Below, piece by piece: positions 1 through 9,200 of a stretch of 64,000 bases of DNA; position 1 is the stretch's first letter, and every line of letters starts with the position of its first letter. The notes beneath the pieces were generated by a model that ran no database searches, was not told where the DNA came from, and saw nothing but the letters and a program-made list of their open reading frames with translations. The position numbers and the translations under genes were made by a program. The DNA comes from Streptomyces aquilus (lineage in GTDB: Bacteria; Actinomycetota; Actinomycetes; Streptomycetales; Streptomycetaceae): positions 2,418,001 through 2,482,000 of the forward strand of contig NZ_CP034463.1 of NCBI RefSeq assembly GCF_003955715.1, written 5' to 3'.

Positions 1-2
1 CG

Positions 3-1793
3 GCACCGCGCCGGCCCGCGCCGGAACCGGTACAGCGCCCCCAGCCCGTCGCCGCCGACGTCCCCGCGGCGCCCGCCGCCGAGACCGTCGAGTCCGTGCG
101 TGGCGTCCTGGCCGAGGGCGGCGCCCCCGAAGCGCTCGTCCCGCAGGTCGCCGCCGCGCTCGGGGAGGGCGCGGCCGAGCAGCTGCGCGCCGATCCCTGG
201 CAGTTGCTGCGCGTCACCGGCGTACGTCCGGAGCAGGCCGACGGGTTCGCGCGGGCGTTGCTGGGCGCGGAGTGCGGCCCGGACGACGAACGCCGGGGCC
301 GTGCCGTGACCGTCTGGCTGCTGGAGCAGGCCGCGCTGGCCGGGCACACCGCCCTCGAACTGCCCACACTCGTCGCCGCGCTGGGCAAGCAGGGCGTGCC
401 GGACGCCGACGCGGCCGTGCAGAACACCCTCGCGGAGGCCGAGGCCCTGGTCTTCCAGGACGCCCTCGACCCGCGGGCCCCGGAGCCCGCGGACGAGGAC
501 GAGGAGCGCCCGGTCCGCGTCCTGGTCGGTCTGGAGCGGTACGCGCTGGCCGAGGAGAGCCTCGCCGACGGACTGGCCCGGCTGATCAACTCGGCGCCGA
601 AGCAGGACGGATCGGCCGAGGACTGGGAGCGCGCCGCGGGCGCCGCGCAGGCGTCGGCCGGCGAGCTGATCCGCGCGGTCGCGGGCCACGGCCTGGTCCT
701 GCACACCGGCGGGGAGGCGTCCCTGGCGGAACCGGCGGCGCTGCTCCAGGCCGCCCGGGAACTCGGCCTGCGCGCCTGGGCGGCGGCCCACGGCCCGCTC
801 GGACGCGACCGCTTCGCCGCGCTGCTCCCCGAGGCGACCACCGTGACGACGGTCAGCGGTCTCCTGTCCGGCGCCGCGGGTCCGGGCCGGGACGCCGACG
901 GCGCCCTCGACCTGGACCTCCTTGTCGTGCTCGACGCCCCGCAGCTGGACGTGGAGACGGCGGCGCTGCTCACGGAGTCGTTGCCGGACGGGGCGCGGCT
1001 GCTGCTGGCCGGAGACCCGGCGGTGCTGTGGTCGGCGGGCCCGGGGCGGGTGTTCGCCGATCTGCTGGCCGCGCGGGTCTGCCCCCAGGTCGCCTCCCGG
1101 CGCCCCGACCCCGGTCCGCTCGGTGAGCTGGTCTCCGGTATCGGCATCGGCGAGCTGAACCAGGTCGAGGCCCCCGGCAAGGAGGTCGTGATCGTGCCGG
1201 TGCGGGACGCGGGCGAGGCCGTGCACCGGACCGTGCAGCTCGTCGCCGACTCGGTGCCCCGGGCGATCGGCGTCCCGCCCGAGGACACCCAGGTCATCAC
1301 CCCGGGCCACGGCGGAGCGGCGGGCACCCGTGCCCTCAACGCCGCCCTCAAGGAGCGCCTCAACCCGGGCCCGGGCCGCTTCGGCGGCTTCGACCCCGGC
1401 GACCGGGTCGCCTACTCCCCCACCCCGGGCCGCACCCTGCCGGGTCAGGTGGTGAAGGCCGACGCGGAGGGCCTGCACCTGACCTGCTCGGGCGAGGCCG
1501 TGGTCGTCCCGAAGGACCGCGTGGACCAGTCCGTCCGCCACGGCTGGGCCCTGACCGCCCACCAGGCGGTCGGCGGCCGCTGGCCGGCGGTCGTGGTGGT
1601 TCTCCCGGGCGACGCCACCCAGTCCCTGACCCGCCCATGGGTCTACACGGCCTTCGGCAGGGCCGCACGCCACCTGTCGGTGGTGCACGGCGCGGACCAG
1701 GCCCTGCCGAGGGCAGTGACAGAGATCGGCCCGAAGCCCCGCACAACCCGTCTGCCGGTACTTCTCAGCCCACAGCTGGGTCAACCCACCTAG
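3..1793 (+). CDS. RecD2-like helix-hairpin-helix protein with degenerate helicase core (5' partial)
   Basis: The reading frame is open to the left window edge, so the true start lies upstream. The N-terminal part (region of nt 110-460) resembles the helix-hairpin-helix domains of RecD2/TraA helicases. The rest follows the superfamily 1 helicase layout, but the key motifs are eroded. The Walker A position (about nt 690-720) reads LHTGGEAS, with no GKT. The Walker B position reads VLDAPQ instead of a DE pair. The following LLAGDPAVLWSAGPG and the late LTAHQAVGG keep the RecD2 pattern without the usual residues. It therefore probably binds DNA or a partner without ATP hydrolysis. The stop TAG lies within a dispersed intergenic repeat. 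Family assignment by motif is fairly sure; the loss of activity is inferred. Confidence 0.72.
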   Translation, partial: APRRPAPEPVQRPQPVAADVPAAPAAETVESVRGVLAEGGAPEALVPQVAAALGEGAAEQLRADPWQLLRVTGVRPEQADGFARALLGAECGPDDERRGRAVTVWLLEQAALAGHTALELPTLVAALGKQGVPDADAAVQNTLAEAEALVFQDALDPRAPEPADEDEERPVRVLVGLERYALAEESLADGLARLINSAPKQDGSAEDWERAAGAAQASAGELIRAVAGHGLVLHTGGEASLAEPAALLQAARELGLRAWAAAHGPLGRDRFAALLPEATTVTTVSGLLSGAAGPGRDADGALDLDLLVVLDAPQLDVETAALLTESLPDGARLLLAGDPAVLWSAGPGRVFADLLAARVCPQVASRRPDPGPLGELVSGIGIGELNQVEAPGKEVVIVPVRDAGEAVHRTVQLVADSVPRAIGVPPEDTQVITPGHGGAAGTRALNAALKERLNPGPGRFGGFDPGDRVAYSPTPGRTLPGQVVKADAEGLHLTCSGEAVVVPKDRVDQSVRHGWALTAHQAVGGRWPAVVVVLPGDATQSLTRPWVYTAFGRAARHLSVVHGADQALPRAVTEIGPKPRTTRLPVLLSPQLGQPT

Positions 1794-1821
1794 GGGCGCG
1801 GGGAACTGCGCGACCAGCCAC
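1792..1821 (+). repeat. Dispersed Streptomyces intergenic repeat, copy 1
   Basis: The motif GGGGCGCGGGGAACTGCGCG followed by ACCAGCCAC recurs, with small changes, at 39754-39784 (same strand) and 44864-44891 (opposite strand). All three copies lie just after gene ends. This copy supplies the stop codon of the upstream gene. Confidence 0.7.
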
Positions 1822-1877
1822 AACGAAGCCGCGGCCGCGCACGCACCGAACCCTCACGGCGAAACCGCGCAAAAACC

Positions 1878-1915
1878 GGCGGCGGTCACGGAGACGAACC
1901 TCCATGACCGCCGCC
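1878..1915 (-). terminator. Intrinsic terminator of the 1930-2613 gene
   Basis: A perfect 11-bp inverted repeat, GGCGGCGGTCA against TGACCGCCGCC, with a 16-nt loop. On the minus strand it is followed by a run of five T. It lies between convergent genes, so it may act in both directions. Confidence 0.75.
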
Positions 1916-1929
1916 GCTCAAGCCCAGCG

Positions 1930-2613
1930 CTAGCGTTCCGCGTCCAGCGGTTCCAGATCCTCGTCCTCGTCCAGATCCGCATCGAGCTCATCGAGCTCGT
2001 CGTCCTCCGCACCGTCGTCGACGTCGTCGTCGAAGACCGCGCTCACATCGAACCGGCACACCACCTGCTGCGGATCGACCCCGTCGAACGGCGCGTCCAG
2101 CCACTCCCCGGGCTCGGCCGGCTCCTCCGCCGCGGTCACCCACAGCGTGGAATCGCCCTCCTCCAGGCCGAACTCCTTGTGCCGCGAGGCGATCTCGTCC
2201 GGCTCGTACTCCCCGAACAGCAACCCCAGCGCCCCGTGCACCGTGCCGGAGGCCTCCCCGTCGGGGTCCGCCGCCTCGATCCGCTGGGCCTGTGCCAGCA
2301 GTCGCTGCGGCTCCGCGACCGCGTAGTCGCGGCGGATCAGCACGCTCAGCGCGTTCGGTTCCTCGGGACCCGCGTACGGCGGCAGTTCCTCCGCGCCGGG
2401 GATCTCGAAGGGCGTGACCTCGTCGTAACGGTCGTAGAGCAGCTCGTCGTACGCCTCGGCGGCCGCGGCGAGTTCGTTGAACGCCTCGTAGACGGCCTCG
2501 TCGTCCTCCCCCGACCGGCGTTCGACCGCCGCCAGGTGGCGGTCGAGCGCGGTCTTGACCGCCTCGGCGGCGGCACGTACCTCGGCAGCGGTGGGCTGCA
2601 CAGCATCAGACAT
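1930..2613 (-). CDS. Conserved acidic hypothetical protein
   Basis: A 227-residue soluble protein. I chose the ATG at 2613 because the conserved-looking text (MSDAVQPTAAEVRAAAEAV) begins there; a longer frame upstream would overlap the promoter of the divergent gene. The first 60 residues are alanine-rich and helical. The C-terminal 40 residues are almost entirely Asp, Glu and Leu (for example DDELDELDADLDEDEDLE), a highly acidic tail. There are no membrane segments or catalytic motifs. The product is cytoplasmic and of unknown function. It is divergent from the DUF5703 gene across 47 bp and has its own intrinsic terminator. Confidence 0.75.
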   Translation of the reverse strand: MSDAVQPTAAEVRAAAEAVKTALDRHLAAVERRSGEDDEAVYEAFNELAAAAEAYDELLYDRYDEVTPFEIPGAEELPPYAGPEEPNALSVLIRRDYAVAEPQRLLAQAQRIEAADPDGEASGTVHGALGLLFGEYEPDEIASRHKEFGLEEGDSTLWVTAAEEPAEPGEWLDAPFDGVDPQQVVCRFDVSAVFDDDVDDGAEDDELDELDADLDEDEDLEPLDAER

Positions 2614-2660
2614 AGTGCAGACGCTATCCGTACCGGGCCCCAGCCCGCACAATAGATGCG

Positions 2661-2849
2661 ATGCCGGAATACGAATTTGTCGACGTGTACGTACCGCGCG
2701 GGGTCTCCCGCAAGGACACCACACGTCTGCTGACGGACCATGCCGAGTACGGACACTGGGAGTTGGACCGCCTGAGCCTGCTGCGTGACGGAAGCCGCAA
2801 GGTGCGGCTGCGCCGCAGGATCATCCGCCAGGTGCGGGCCACATGGTGA
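2661..2849 (+). CDS. DUF5703 family small protein
   Basis: A 62-residue protein starting at ATG 2661. It begins MPEYEFVDVYVPRGVS and ends in a very basic stretch, KVRLRRRIIRQVRATW. The length and sequence agree with the small DUF5703 family of actinobacteria, whose role is not known. The basic C-terminus suggests nucleic-acid or membrane-surface contact (inference only). It lies alone between the divergent acidic-protein gene and a strong terminator shared with the chaplin gene. Confidence 0.8.
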   Translation: MPEYEFVDVYVPRGVSRKDTTRLLTDHAEYGHWELDRLSLLRDGSRKVRLRRRIIRQVRATW

Positions 2850-2864
2850 GGTGAGGCCGGGAGA

Positions 2865-2900
2865 ACGGAGCGGGCCCCGCAGCCGCGGGGCCCGCTCCGT
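2865..2900. terminator. Bidirectional terminator
   Basis: A perfect 16-bp stem, ACGGAGCGGGCCCCGC against its complement, with an AGCC loop. It sits between the convergent DUF5703 and long-chaplin genes. TTCGT follows on the plus strand. Confidence 0.85.
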
Positions 2901-2915
2901 TTCGTGCCTGTTCCG

Positions 2916-3776
2916 CTACGCCGCGGCACGGGCCTTGCGGTAGAGCACCGCACCCGCCAGCAGCGTGCCGGCCCCGACCGGGAGGGTCAGGCCCAGCGGC
3001 AGGTCGCTGCCCGTGTGGGCGAGCTGGGCGTCACCGCGGGGCTGGGTGACAGCCTGGACTCCCGGGTGGTTGCCCCCTCCCGGCGTCTCGCCACCCGAGG
3101 AGGGCGGAGTGCCCGGGGTGCCCGGAGTACCGGGCTGACCCGGCTCGACCGGGTTGCCGGGGTTGCCCGGAGTACCGGGGTTACCAGGGGTGCCGGGGTT
3201 GCCGGGAGTACCGGGGTTGCCCGGAGTACCAGGATTCCCGGGCGTACCCGGGTTCCCAGGCGTACCGGGGTTCCCCGGGTTGCCCGGCTGGCCCGGGCCG
3301 CCGGGGTGACCGCCGCCCGAGCCGGTGCCGCCGTTGGCGCAGTCGTTGCCCGTCGTGGAGTTGCCGACGCCGATGACGTCGACGCTGTTGCCGCAGACGT
3401 TGACCGGGACGTCGACCGGCGCCTGGACATGGTTGCCGGAGCCGACACCCGGCGAGTCCGAGGCGTGCCCACCGGACGACGAACCGCCCCCGGAACCCCC
3501 GTGTCCGCCGTACCCCCCGGAGCCGGACGATCCGCCCTGGTTGGCGCACTTGTTGCCGGCCGCCGGGTTGAGCACCCCGACGACGTTGACCGTGTTGCCG
3601 CACACGTTCACCGGCGCGTGCACCGGCGCCTGCACCGTGTTGCCGGACAGCACGCCCGGTGAGTTCGACGCGGAACCGCCCGCCCCCGAGTCGGCGTGCG
3701 CGGCGCCGCCCGCCGCTGCGATCACGCCGGTCGCGGCCGCCACCGTCATCAGGCCTTTGCGGGTTGCCTGTCGCAT
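2916..3776 (-). CDS. chpC: Long chaplin with two chaplin domains and a sortase signal (ChpC-like)
   Basis: A 286-residue surface protein that coats aerial hyphae and spores and helps anchor the amyloid chaplin layer. Domain order: signal peptide (residues 1-28, ending AAHADS); chaplin domain 1 (about 36-78, SPGVLSGN to GNKCAN, two Cys); a Gly/Ser linker; chaplin domain 2 (about 108-150, SPGVGSGN to GNDCAN); a Gly-Asn-Pro-Gly-Thr-Pro repeat linker; then LAHTG, a hydrophobic segment and a basic tail. LAxTG is the signal recognised by the class E sortases of Streptomyces. The paired Cys of each chaplin domain are present. It follows the short chaplin gene on the same strand but is separated from it by a strong terminator. 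The chpC symbol rests on the two-domain layout and on pairing with chpH. Confidence 0.9.
   Translation of the reverse strand: MRQATRKGLMTVAAATGVIAAAGGAAHADSGAGGSASNSPGVLSGNTVQAPVHAPVNVCGNTVNVVGVLNPAAGNKCANQGGSSGSGGYGGHGGSGGGSSSGGHASDSPGVGSGNHVQAPVDVPVNVCGNSVDVIGVGNSTTGNDCANGGTGSGGGHPGGPGQPGNPGNPGTPGNPGTPGNPGTPGNPGTPGNPGTPGNPGTPGNPGNPVEPGQPGTPGTPGTPPSSGGETPGGGNHPGVQAVTQPRGDAQLAHTGSDLPLGLTLPVGAGTLLAGAVLYRKARAAA
3162..3287 (-). repeat. 18-bp coding minisatellite in the long chaplin
   Basis: Seven tandem 18-bp units encode Gly-Asn-Pro-Gly-Thr-Pro. The units differ mainly at silent positions, and the seventh has diverged. It forms the stalk between the chaplin domains and the sorting signal and is likely variable in copy number between strains. 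Confidence 0.85.
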
Positions 3777-3831
3777 TCCTGAATTCCCCCTGCCTTGTCG
3801 ATTCCGTCCTGCGATCCTCGTGAAAAGACCG

Positions 3832-3870
3832 GTCGGCCCCGGAGCGCATGGCGCGCGCTCCGAGGCCGAC
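3832..3870 (-). terminator. Terminator between the two chaplin genes
   Basis: A 16-bp stem with one mismatch (GTCGGCCCCGGAGCGC against GCGCTCCGAGGCCGAC). It lies 30 bp past the stop of the short chaplin. It separates transcription of the short and long chaplins. Confidence 0.7.
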
Positions 3871-3902
3871 GGGCTCAGCCCCTCATGGGGCGAGGCACAA
3901 CG

Positions 3903-4136
3903 TCACTTGTTGATGCAGGTGTTGCCGAAGGCGGGGTTCAGCACGCCGATCACGGAGACCGTGTTGCCGCAGACGTTCACGGGGATGTGAACCGGCACCT
4001 GGACGACGTTGCCGGACAGGACGCCCGGGGAGTGCACCGCGGCACCCTGAGCACCCGAGTCGGCAGCAGCGAGGCCCGCGCCCGCGAGAACCAGGCCACC
4101 AGTGGCAGCCGCGGCGGCGACGACCTTCTTGATCAT
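3903..4136 (-). CDS. chpH: Short chaplin (ChpH-like)
   Basis: A 77-residue secreted amyloid-forming surfactant protein. It has a signal peptide (residues 1-26, MIKKVVAAAAATGG to AAADS) and a single chaplin domain. That domain holds the conserved [19 protein letters not shown] and VIGVLNPAFGNTC blocks, with both Cys. The start at 4136 is fixed by a perfect AAGGAGG four bases upstream; a longer frame to 4166 would run through this ribosome site. Short chaplins are secreted, self-assemble at air-water interfaces and let aerial hyphae escape the medium. The 5' region carries a sigma-BldN-like promoter and a striking inverted repeat (separate entries). Confidence 0.95.
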   Translation of the reverse strand: MIKKVVAAAAATGGLVLAGAGLAAADSGAQGAAVHSPGVLSGNVVQVPVHIPVNVCGNTVSVIGVLNPAFGNTCINK

Positions 4137-4154
4137 TATTCCTCCTTGTTGGCA

Positions 4155-4180
4155 ATGCGATCCCAAGTAGCGGATCGCAT
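4155..4180 (-). promoter_or_regulatory. Perfect inverted repeat in the short-chaplin 5' leader
   Basis: ATGCGATCC and GGATCGCAT form a perfect 9-bp inverted repeat with an 8-nt loop. The predicted start of transcription (about 4179) falls at its edge, so the mRNA would begin with this hairpin, about 20 nt before the ribosome site. Confidence 0.6.
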
Positions 4181-4185
4181 CACCT

Positions 4186-4213
4186 GTAACGAGGAGGGAG
4201 TAATGGAGCTACG
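4186..4213 (-). promoter_or_regulatory. Candidate sigma-BldN promoter of the short chaplin
   Basis: On the minus strand CGTAGC (4213-4208) and CGTTAC (4191-4186) are separated by exactly 16 bp. From memory, the sigma-BldN consensus is CGTAAC-N16-CGTTGA, and chaplin genes are known sigma-BldN targets. Confidence 0.55.
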
Positions 4214-4278
4214 AGCTTATGAGCGCATTCACCCTTCTCAGCCACGGTCGTACGTGCGCCCGATAAGCGACGTCAACT

Positions 4279-5604
4279 TCAGGAGGCGTCGATGAAACGG
4301 TCCAGCACGCGCACCCCGAACTTCAGCCCCTCCACCGGCACCCGCTCGTCGACACCGTGGAACATGCCGGCGAAGTCCAGCTCCGGCGGCAGCTGGAGCG
4401 GCGCGAAGCCGAAGCAGCGGATGCCGAGGTCGTCGAAGGACTTGGCGTCGGTGCCGCCGGAGAGCATGTAGGGCACGGCGCGGGCGATCGGGTCCTCGGC
4501 GCTCAGGGCGCTCTGCATGGCGTCGACGAGGCGGCCGTCGAAGTCGGTCTCCAGCGCCTTGTCGCCGTGCACGTCCTCGCGGCGCACGCGCGGGCCGAGG
4601 ATGCGGTCGAGGTCGGCGAGGAACTCCTCCTCGTAGCCGGGCAGGAAGCGGCCGTCGACGTGGGCGGTGGCCTGGCCGGGGATGACGTTGACCTTGTAGC
4701 CGGCGCCGAGCATGGTGGGCGCCGCCGAGTTCCGGAGCGTCGCGCCGACCATCTTGGCGATGCCGCCGAGCTTGGCGAGGGTCTCGTCCATGTTCTCGGG
4801 GTCGAGCTCGGTGCCGAGGGCGTCGGAGAGCTCGTCGAGGAAGGACCGCACGGTCTTGGTGACCCGCACCGGCCACTTGTGCCGGCCGAGCCGGCCGACG
4901 GCCTCGCACAGCTCGGTGATGGCGTTGTCGTCGTTGGTCATCGAGCCGTGGCCCGCGGTGCCGTCCACGGTGAGCCGCATCCAGTGCATGCCCTTCTGGG
5001 CGGTCTCGACCAGGTAGAGCCGCAGGTTCTCGTTGACGGTGAAGGAGAACCCGCCGACCTCGCCGATCGCCTCGGTGACGCCCTCGAAGAGGTCGGGGTG
5101 CTTGTCGACGAGGTACCGGGCGCCGTACGTGCCGCCGGCCTCCTCGTCGGCGAGGAAGGCGAGGACGATGTCGCGCGGGGGCTTGCGGCCGCTGCGCAGC
5201 CGGTCGCGGACGACCGCGAGGGTCATCGCGTCCATGTCCTTCATGTCGACCGCGCCACGACCCCACACGCACCCGTCGGCGACCTCGCCGGAGAAGGGGT
5301 GGTGGGTCCAGTCCGCCGCGTTGGCCGGTACGACGTCGGTGTGGCCGTGGATGAGGAGGGCCGGCTTGGAGGGGTCCTCGCCCTCGATGCGGGCGACCGT
5401 GGAGGCGCGCCCCTGGTGGGATTCGAAGATCTGCGGGTCGAGGCCCACCTCGGCGAGCTTCTCGGCGACGTACTCGGCGGCCTTGCGCTCACCCGGCCCC
5501 GAGTGGTCGCCGTAGTTGCTGGTGTCGATCTGGATCAGCTCGCGGCAGAGGTCCACGACCTCGTCCTCGCCGGTGACGTGCCTGGTCGTGTCCGTCCCGC
5601 TCAC
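4279..5604 (-). CDS. M20 family metallopeptidase (carboxypeptidase/dipeptidase-like)
   Basis: A 441-residue cytoplasmic enzyme expected to hydrolyse peptides or N-acyl amino acids with two zinc ions. The M20 metal site is visible: HGHTD (residues 87-90), D120 in GAVDMKD, and EE at 154-155 in ADEEAGG. SGGTDAK near residue 393 supplies the late metal-binding region. The GTG start at 5604 follows GAGGAAG at good spacing. No signal peptide is present. The substrate cannot be told from sequence. The gene is transcribed toward the chaplins, from which about 100 bp of regulatory DNA separate it. Confidence 0.88.
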   Translation of the reverse strand: MSGTDTTRHVTGEDEVVDLCRELIQIDTSNYGDHSGPGERKAAEYVAEKLAEVGLDPQIFESHQGRASTVARIEGEDPSKPALLIHGHTDVVPANAADWTHHPFSGEVADGCVWGRGAVDMKDMDAMTLAVVRDRLRSGRKPPRDIVLAFLADEEAGGTYGARYLVDKHPDLFEGVTEAIGEVGGFSFTVNENLRLYLVETAQKGMHWMRLTVDGTAGHGSMTNDDNAITELCEAVGRLGRHKWPVRVTKTVRSFLDELSDALGTELDPENMDETLAKLGGIAKMVGATLRNSAAPTMLGAGYKVNVIPGQATAHVDGRFLPGYEEEFLADLDRILGPRVRREDVHGDKALETDFDGRLVDAMQSALSAEDPIARAVPYMLSGGTDAKSFDDLGIRCFGFAPLQLPPELDFAGMFHGVDERVPVEGLKFGVRVLDRFIDAS

Positions 5605-5791
5605 GCTGCTTCCTCCCGCTGTACCTGCTGGTGGTTCCCCTCATCCTCTCTCTCCGAAGGGCTGCGCCCAAGACCGGACCCGGTCCGTCACACGCCGTTC
5701 ACGCCGGAGCGAGGGGGTGATCGGGGCACCTCGAAAGCCTGGTAATGTTTCCTCTGTCGGCGCGAGGGAAACCCCGCACGACAGACACCTT

Positions 5792-5879
5792 GTCCGGGTG
5801 GCGGAATGGCAGACGCGCTAGCTTGAGGTGCTAGTGCCCTTTATCGGGCGTGGGGGTTCAAGTCCCCCCTCGGACACCA
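5792..5879 (+). tRNA. tRNA-Leu (anticodon GAG)
   Basis: A class II tRNA. The 7-bp acceptor stem GTCCGGG pairs with CTCGGAC, with one G-T pair. The anticodon stem CTAGC/GCTAG holds the loop TTGAGGT, giving GAG, which reads CUC and CUU. There is a long variable arm with a TTTAT loop, the T-loop GTTCAAG, and an encoded CCA end. Confidence 0.97.
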
Positions 5880-5883
5880 GCTG

Positions 5884-5910
5884 AAACCCCTGTTGATCAG
5901 GGGTTTTTTG
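5884..5910 (+). terminator. tRNA-Leu terminator
   Basis: AACCCCTG and CAGGGGTT form a hairpin followed by TTTTTT, starting 5 bp after the tRNA. Confidence 0.9.
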
Positions 5911-6225
5911 CTTTTCCGAGCGCTGGGCTCCAGGGCGCACGCCCCCTGGACAATCCCCCCAACTCCGCCTGTTCTCCCAGCTCTTGGGCGATGTGCGGCC
6001 GATGTGGGGCATGTCTCGTCCGCTGCCAGAAGTCGCAGGTCAGGCGGTGTGCGGCGCGTTCGGTCAGCCACCCGGACGGGCCTCTCCGGTGGCCGTCCCA
6101 GGGGCCTGGACCTAGCGTCGTACTAAAATTTCCGGCTTGTTACGGAGCTGGACCCGGACAACCCCAGGCAGACCTGCGGGCCCGCCAGCGCCCCGGAGGC
6201 TTCCGGGATCGAGACGCGAGGACCG
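5911..6225 (+). other. Gene-free leader of the Pls-like synthetase
   Basis: About 315 bp without a believable gene. It contains an A/T-rich island (TACTAAAATTT near 6120) in otherwise GC-rich DNA, a likely promoter region, about 100 bp before the start codon. GAGG precedes the ATG at 6226. Open frames on the minus strand here are antisense to the tRNA and are artefacts. Confidence 0.5.
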
Positions 6226-9200
6226 ATGGCAGCCATTCACGAGAGCAGTGCTCTCGGCCTGCTCGACGAGGAGATCCGCGAGCGGTTCGGGGACACGGCC
6301 CGTTTCTCCGGGGGCCCCGCGGCCTCTCCGCGCACGCTCGTCGACATCTTCGACGCGTGCGTGCGCTCCTACCCCGACGAGCCCGCCCTGGACGACGGCA
6401 CGACGTGCCTGACCTACCGCGCGCTGGCCGTCGAGGTGGAGCGGCTGCGGCGGCGGCTCGCGGAGGCCGGGGTGGGGCTCGGGGACCGGGTGGGGGTCCG
6501 GGTTCCGTCCGGGACCAATGATCTCTACGTCGCGATTCTCGCCGTACTCGCCGCCGGTGCCGCCTATGTGCCGGTGGACGCCGAGGACCCGGACGAGCGG
6601 GCCGAGTTGGTGTTCGGGGAGGCGGAGGTACGGGCCGTCGTCGGGGCCGGGCACGAGCTGACCGCCACCGGGCGCGGTGCGACGCCCGCCGCGCGGCCCG
6701 GGGTCGAGCACGACGCGTGGATCATCTTCACCTCCGGGTCGACCGGGAAGCCCAAGGGTGTCGCCGTCAGTCACCGCAGCGCCGCCGCGTTCGTGGACGC
6801 CGAGGCCGCGCTGTTCCTGACCGACGAGCCCATCGGTCCGGGTGACAGGGTCATGGCGGGCCTGTCGGTCGCCTTCGACGCGTCCTGCGAGGAGATGTGG
6901 CTGGCCTGGCGGTACGGGGCCTGTCTGGTGCCGGTGCCGCGGTCGCAGGTCAGGAGTGGGGCCGATCTCGGGCCGTGGCTGGTGGAGCAGGAGATCACCG
7001 TCGTGTCGACGGTGCCGACGCTCGCCGCGCTCTGGGAGCCGGAGACCCTCAACGACGTACGGCTGCTGATCTTCGGCGGTGAGGCCTGCCCGCCCGAGCT
7101 GGCGCAGCGGCTGGTCACCGAGGGGCGCGAGGTGTGGAACACCTACGGGCCGACCGAGGCGACCGTCGTGGCCTGTGCGGCGCTGATGACCGGCGAGGAG
7201 CCGATCCGGATCGGACTGCCGTTGCGGGGCTGGGAGTTGGCCGTCGTCGACGAGGCCGGGGAGCCCGTGCCCATGGGCGCCAGTGGGCAGTTGGTGATCG
7301 GCGGCGTCGGGCTCGCGCGGTATCTGGACGCCGAGAAGGACGCGGAGAAGTACGCGCCGCTCCCGTCGCTGGGCTGGGAACGGGCGTACCGCAGCGGCGA
7401 TCTGGTGCAGGCGGAGCCCGAGGGGCTGGTGTTCCTCGGGCGGGCCGACGAGCAGATCAAGCTCGGCGGGCGGCGGATCGAGCTGGGTGAGGTCGACGCC
7501 GCGTTGCAGGCGCTGCCGGGTGTCGCCGGCGCCGCGGCGGCCGTACGGACCGCGCGCAGCGGCAATCAGCTGCTCGTCGGGTACGTCGTCACGCAGGACG
7601 GCTGGGACCAGGCGACGGCCGTGGAGAAGCTGCGCGCCGAACTGCCCGCCGCGCTGGTGCCGTTGCTCGCGCCGGTCGGCGAGCTCCCGACGCGGACGAG
7701 CGGCAAGGTGGACCGCAACGCCCTGCCCTGGCCGCTGGAGAACCTCGAAACGTCCGGCCCGGCCGAGCAGTTGTACGGCACCGAGGCCTGGCTCGCCGAG
7801 CAGTGGGCGGAGGTCCTCGGCATCCCGGTGACCAGCGCCTCCGACGACTTCTTCGCGATCGGCGGCGGCAGCCTCGCCGCCGCGCAGCTGACCACGCGGC
7901 TGCGCACCCGCTACCCGAGCGCGGCCGTCCTGGACATCTACCAGCAGCCGGTGCTGCGGAAGTTGGCCCGCCGACTGGAGAAGTCGGCGCAGGACGACGG
8001 CGGCACCCGGTTGGTCGCGCCGGTGCCAGTGCGCGCGAAGGTGCTGCAACTCCTGCTGCTGGTCCCGCTGTTCACGCTGCTGGGGCTGCGCTGGACGGTC
8101 GTGCTTGCCGCGCTGGGGAACGTGCTGCCGTACGCCTGGCTGCCGACCGCCCCGTGGTGGCTGGTCGCGGCGGGGGCGCTGGTGCTGTTCAGTCCGCCGG
8201 GGCGGCTCGCGATCGCGGCGGGCGGGGCGCGGCTGCTGCTGCGGGGTGTGCGGCCGGGACGGTACGCGCGCGGCGGGAGTGTGCACCTGCGGCTGTGGGC
8301 GGCGGAGCGGCTGGCCGAGTTCAGCGGCGCGACCGGGCTGACCGGCGCCTGGCTGGAGCGGTACGCGCGGGCGCTGGGCGCCAAGGTCGGCCCGGACGTC
8401 GACCTGCACTCGCTGCCGCCGGTGACCGGCATGCTCAAGCTGGGCCGGGGCGCGGCCGTCGAGTCCGAGGTGGACCTCTCCGGCTGGTGGCTGGACGGCG
8501 ACCGGCTGGAGATCGGCCAGGTCAAGGTGGGCGCGCACGCGGTCGTCGGGACGCGCAGCATGCTCTTCCCGGGCGCGCGGGTCGGCAAGCGGGCCGAGGT
8601 GGCGCCGGGTTCGGCGGTCACCGGGCAGATCCCCACCGGTCAGCGCTGGGCGGGCGCGCCCGCGGTCAAGCTGGGCAAGGCCAAGCGCAACTGGCCGAAG
8701 GAGCGGCCGCGCCGGGGCACGTCCTGGCGGGTGATGTACGGCGTGACCGGCTTCGGGCTGAGCGCACTGCCGGTGCTGGCGGGGGCGGCCGCGTTCGGGG
8801 TGGGCCGGGTGTTCTTCACGCCGGACGCGCCGCTGACGGGGGCCCTGGTGGCCCTCGTACCGGCCACGCTGGCCTTCGGGGCGGCGTACGCGCTGCTGAT
8901 CCTCGTCGGGGTGCGGCTGCTGAGTCTGGGGCTGCGGGAGGGGACGCATCCGACGCACAGCCGGGTCGGGTGGCAGGCCTGGACGGTGACGCAGCTGATG
9001 GACCGCTCGCGGGAGACGCTGTTCCCGCTGTACGCCGGGCTGGTCACGCCGGTGTGGCTGCGGCTGCTCGGGATGCGGATCGGGCGCGGGGCCGAGGTGT
9101 CGACCGTGCTCGCGCTGCCGAGCCTGACGACGGTCGGCGAGGGGGCGTTCCTGGCCGACGACACGCTGACCGCGCCGTACGAGCTGGGGGGCGGCTGGCT

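Noticed and set aside
5818..6071. Minus-strand open frames ending in EGGLEPPRP- and CPRGDLNPHAR-like text
   Set aside because: They are antisense to the tRNA-Leu and its terminator. This is a well-known false protein produced by translating tRNA genes.
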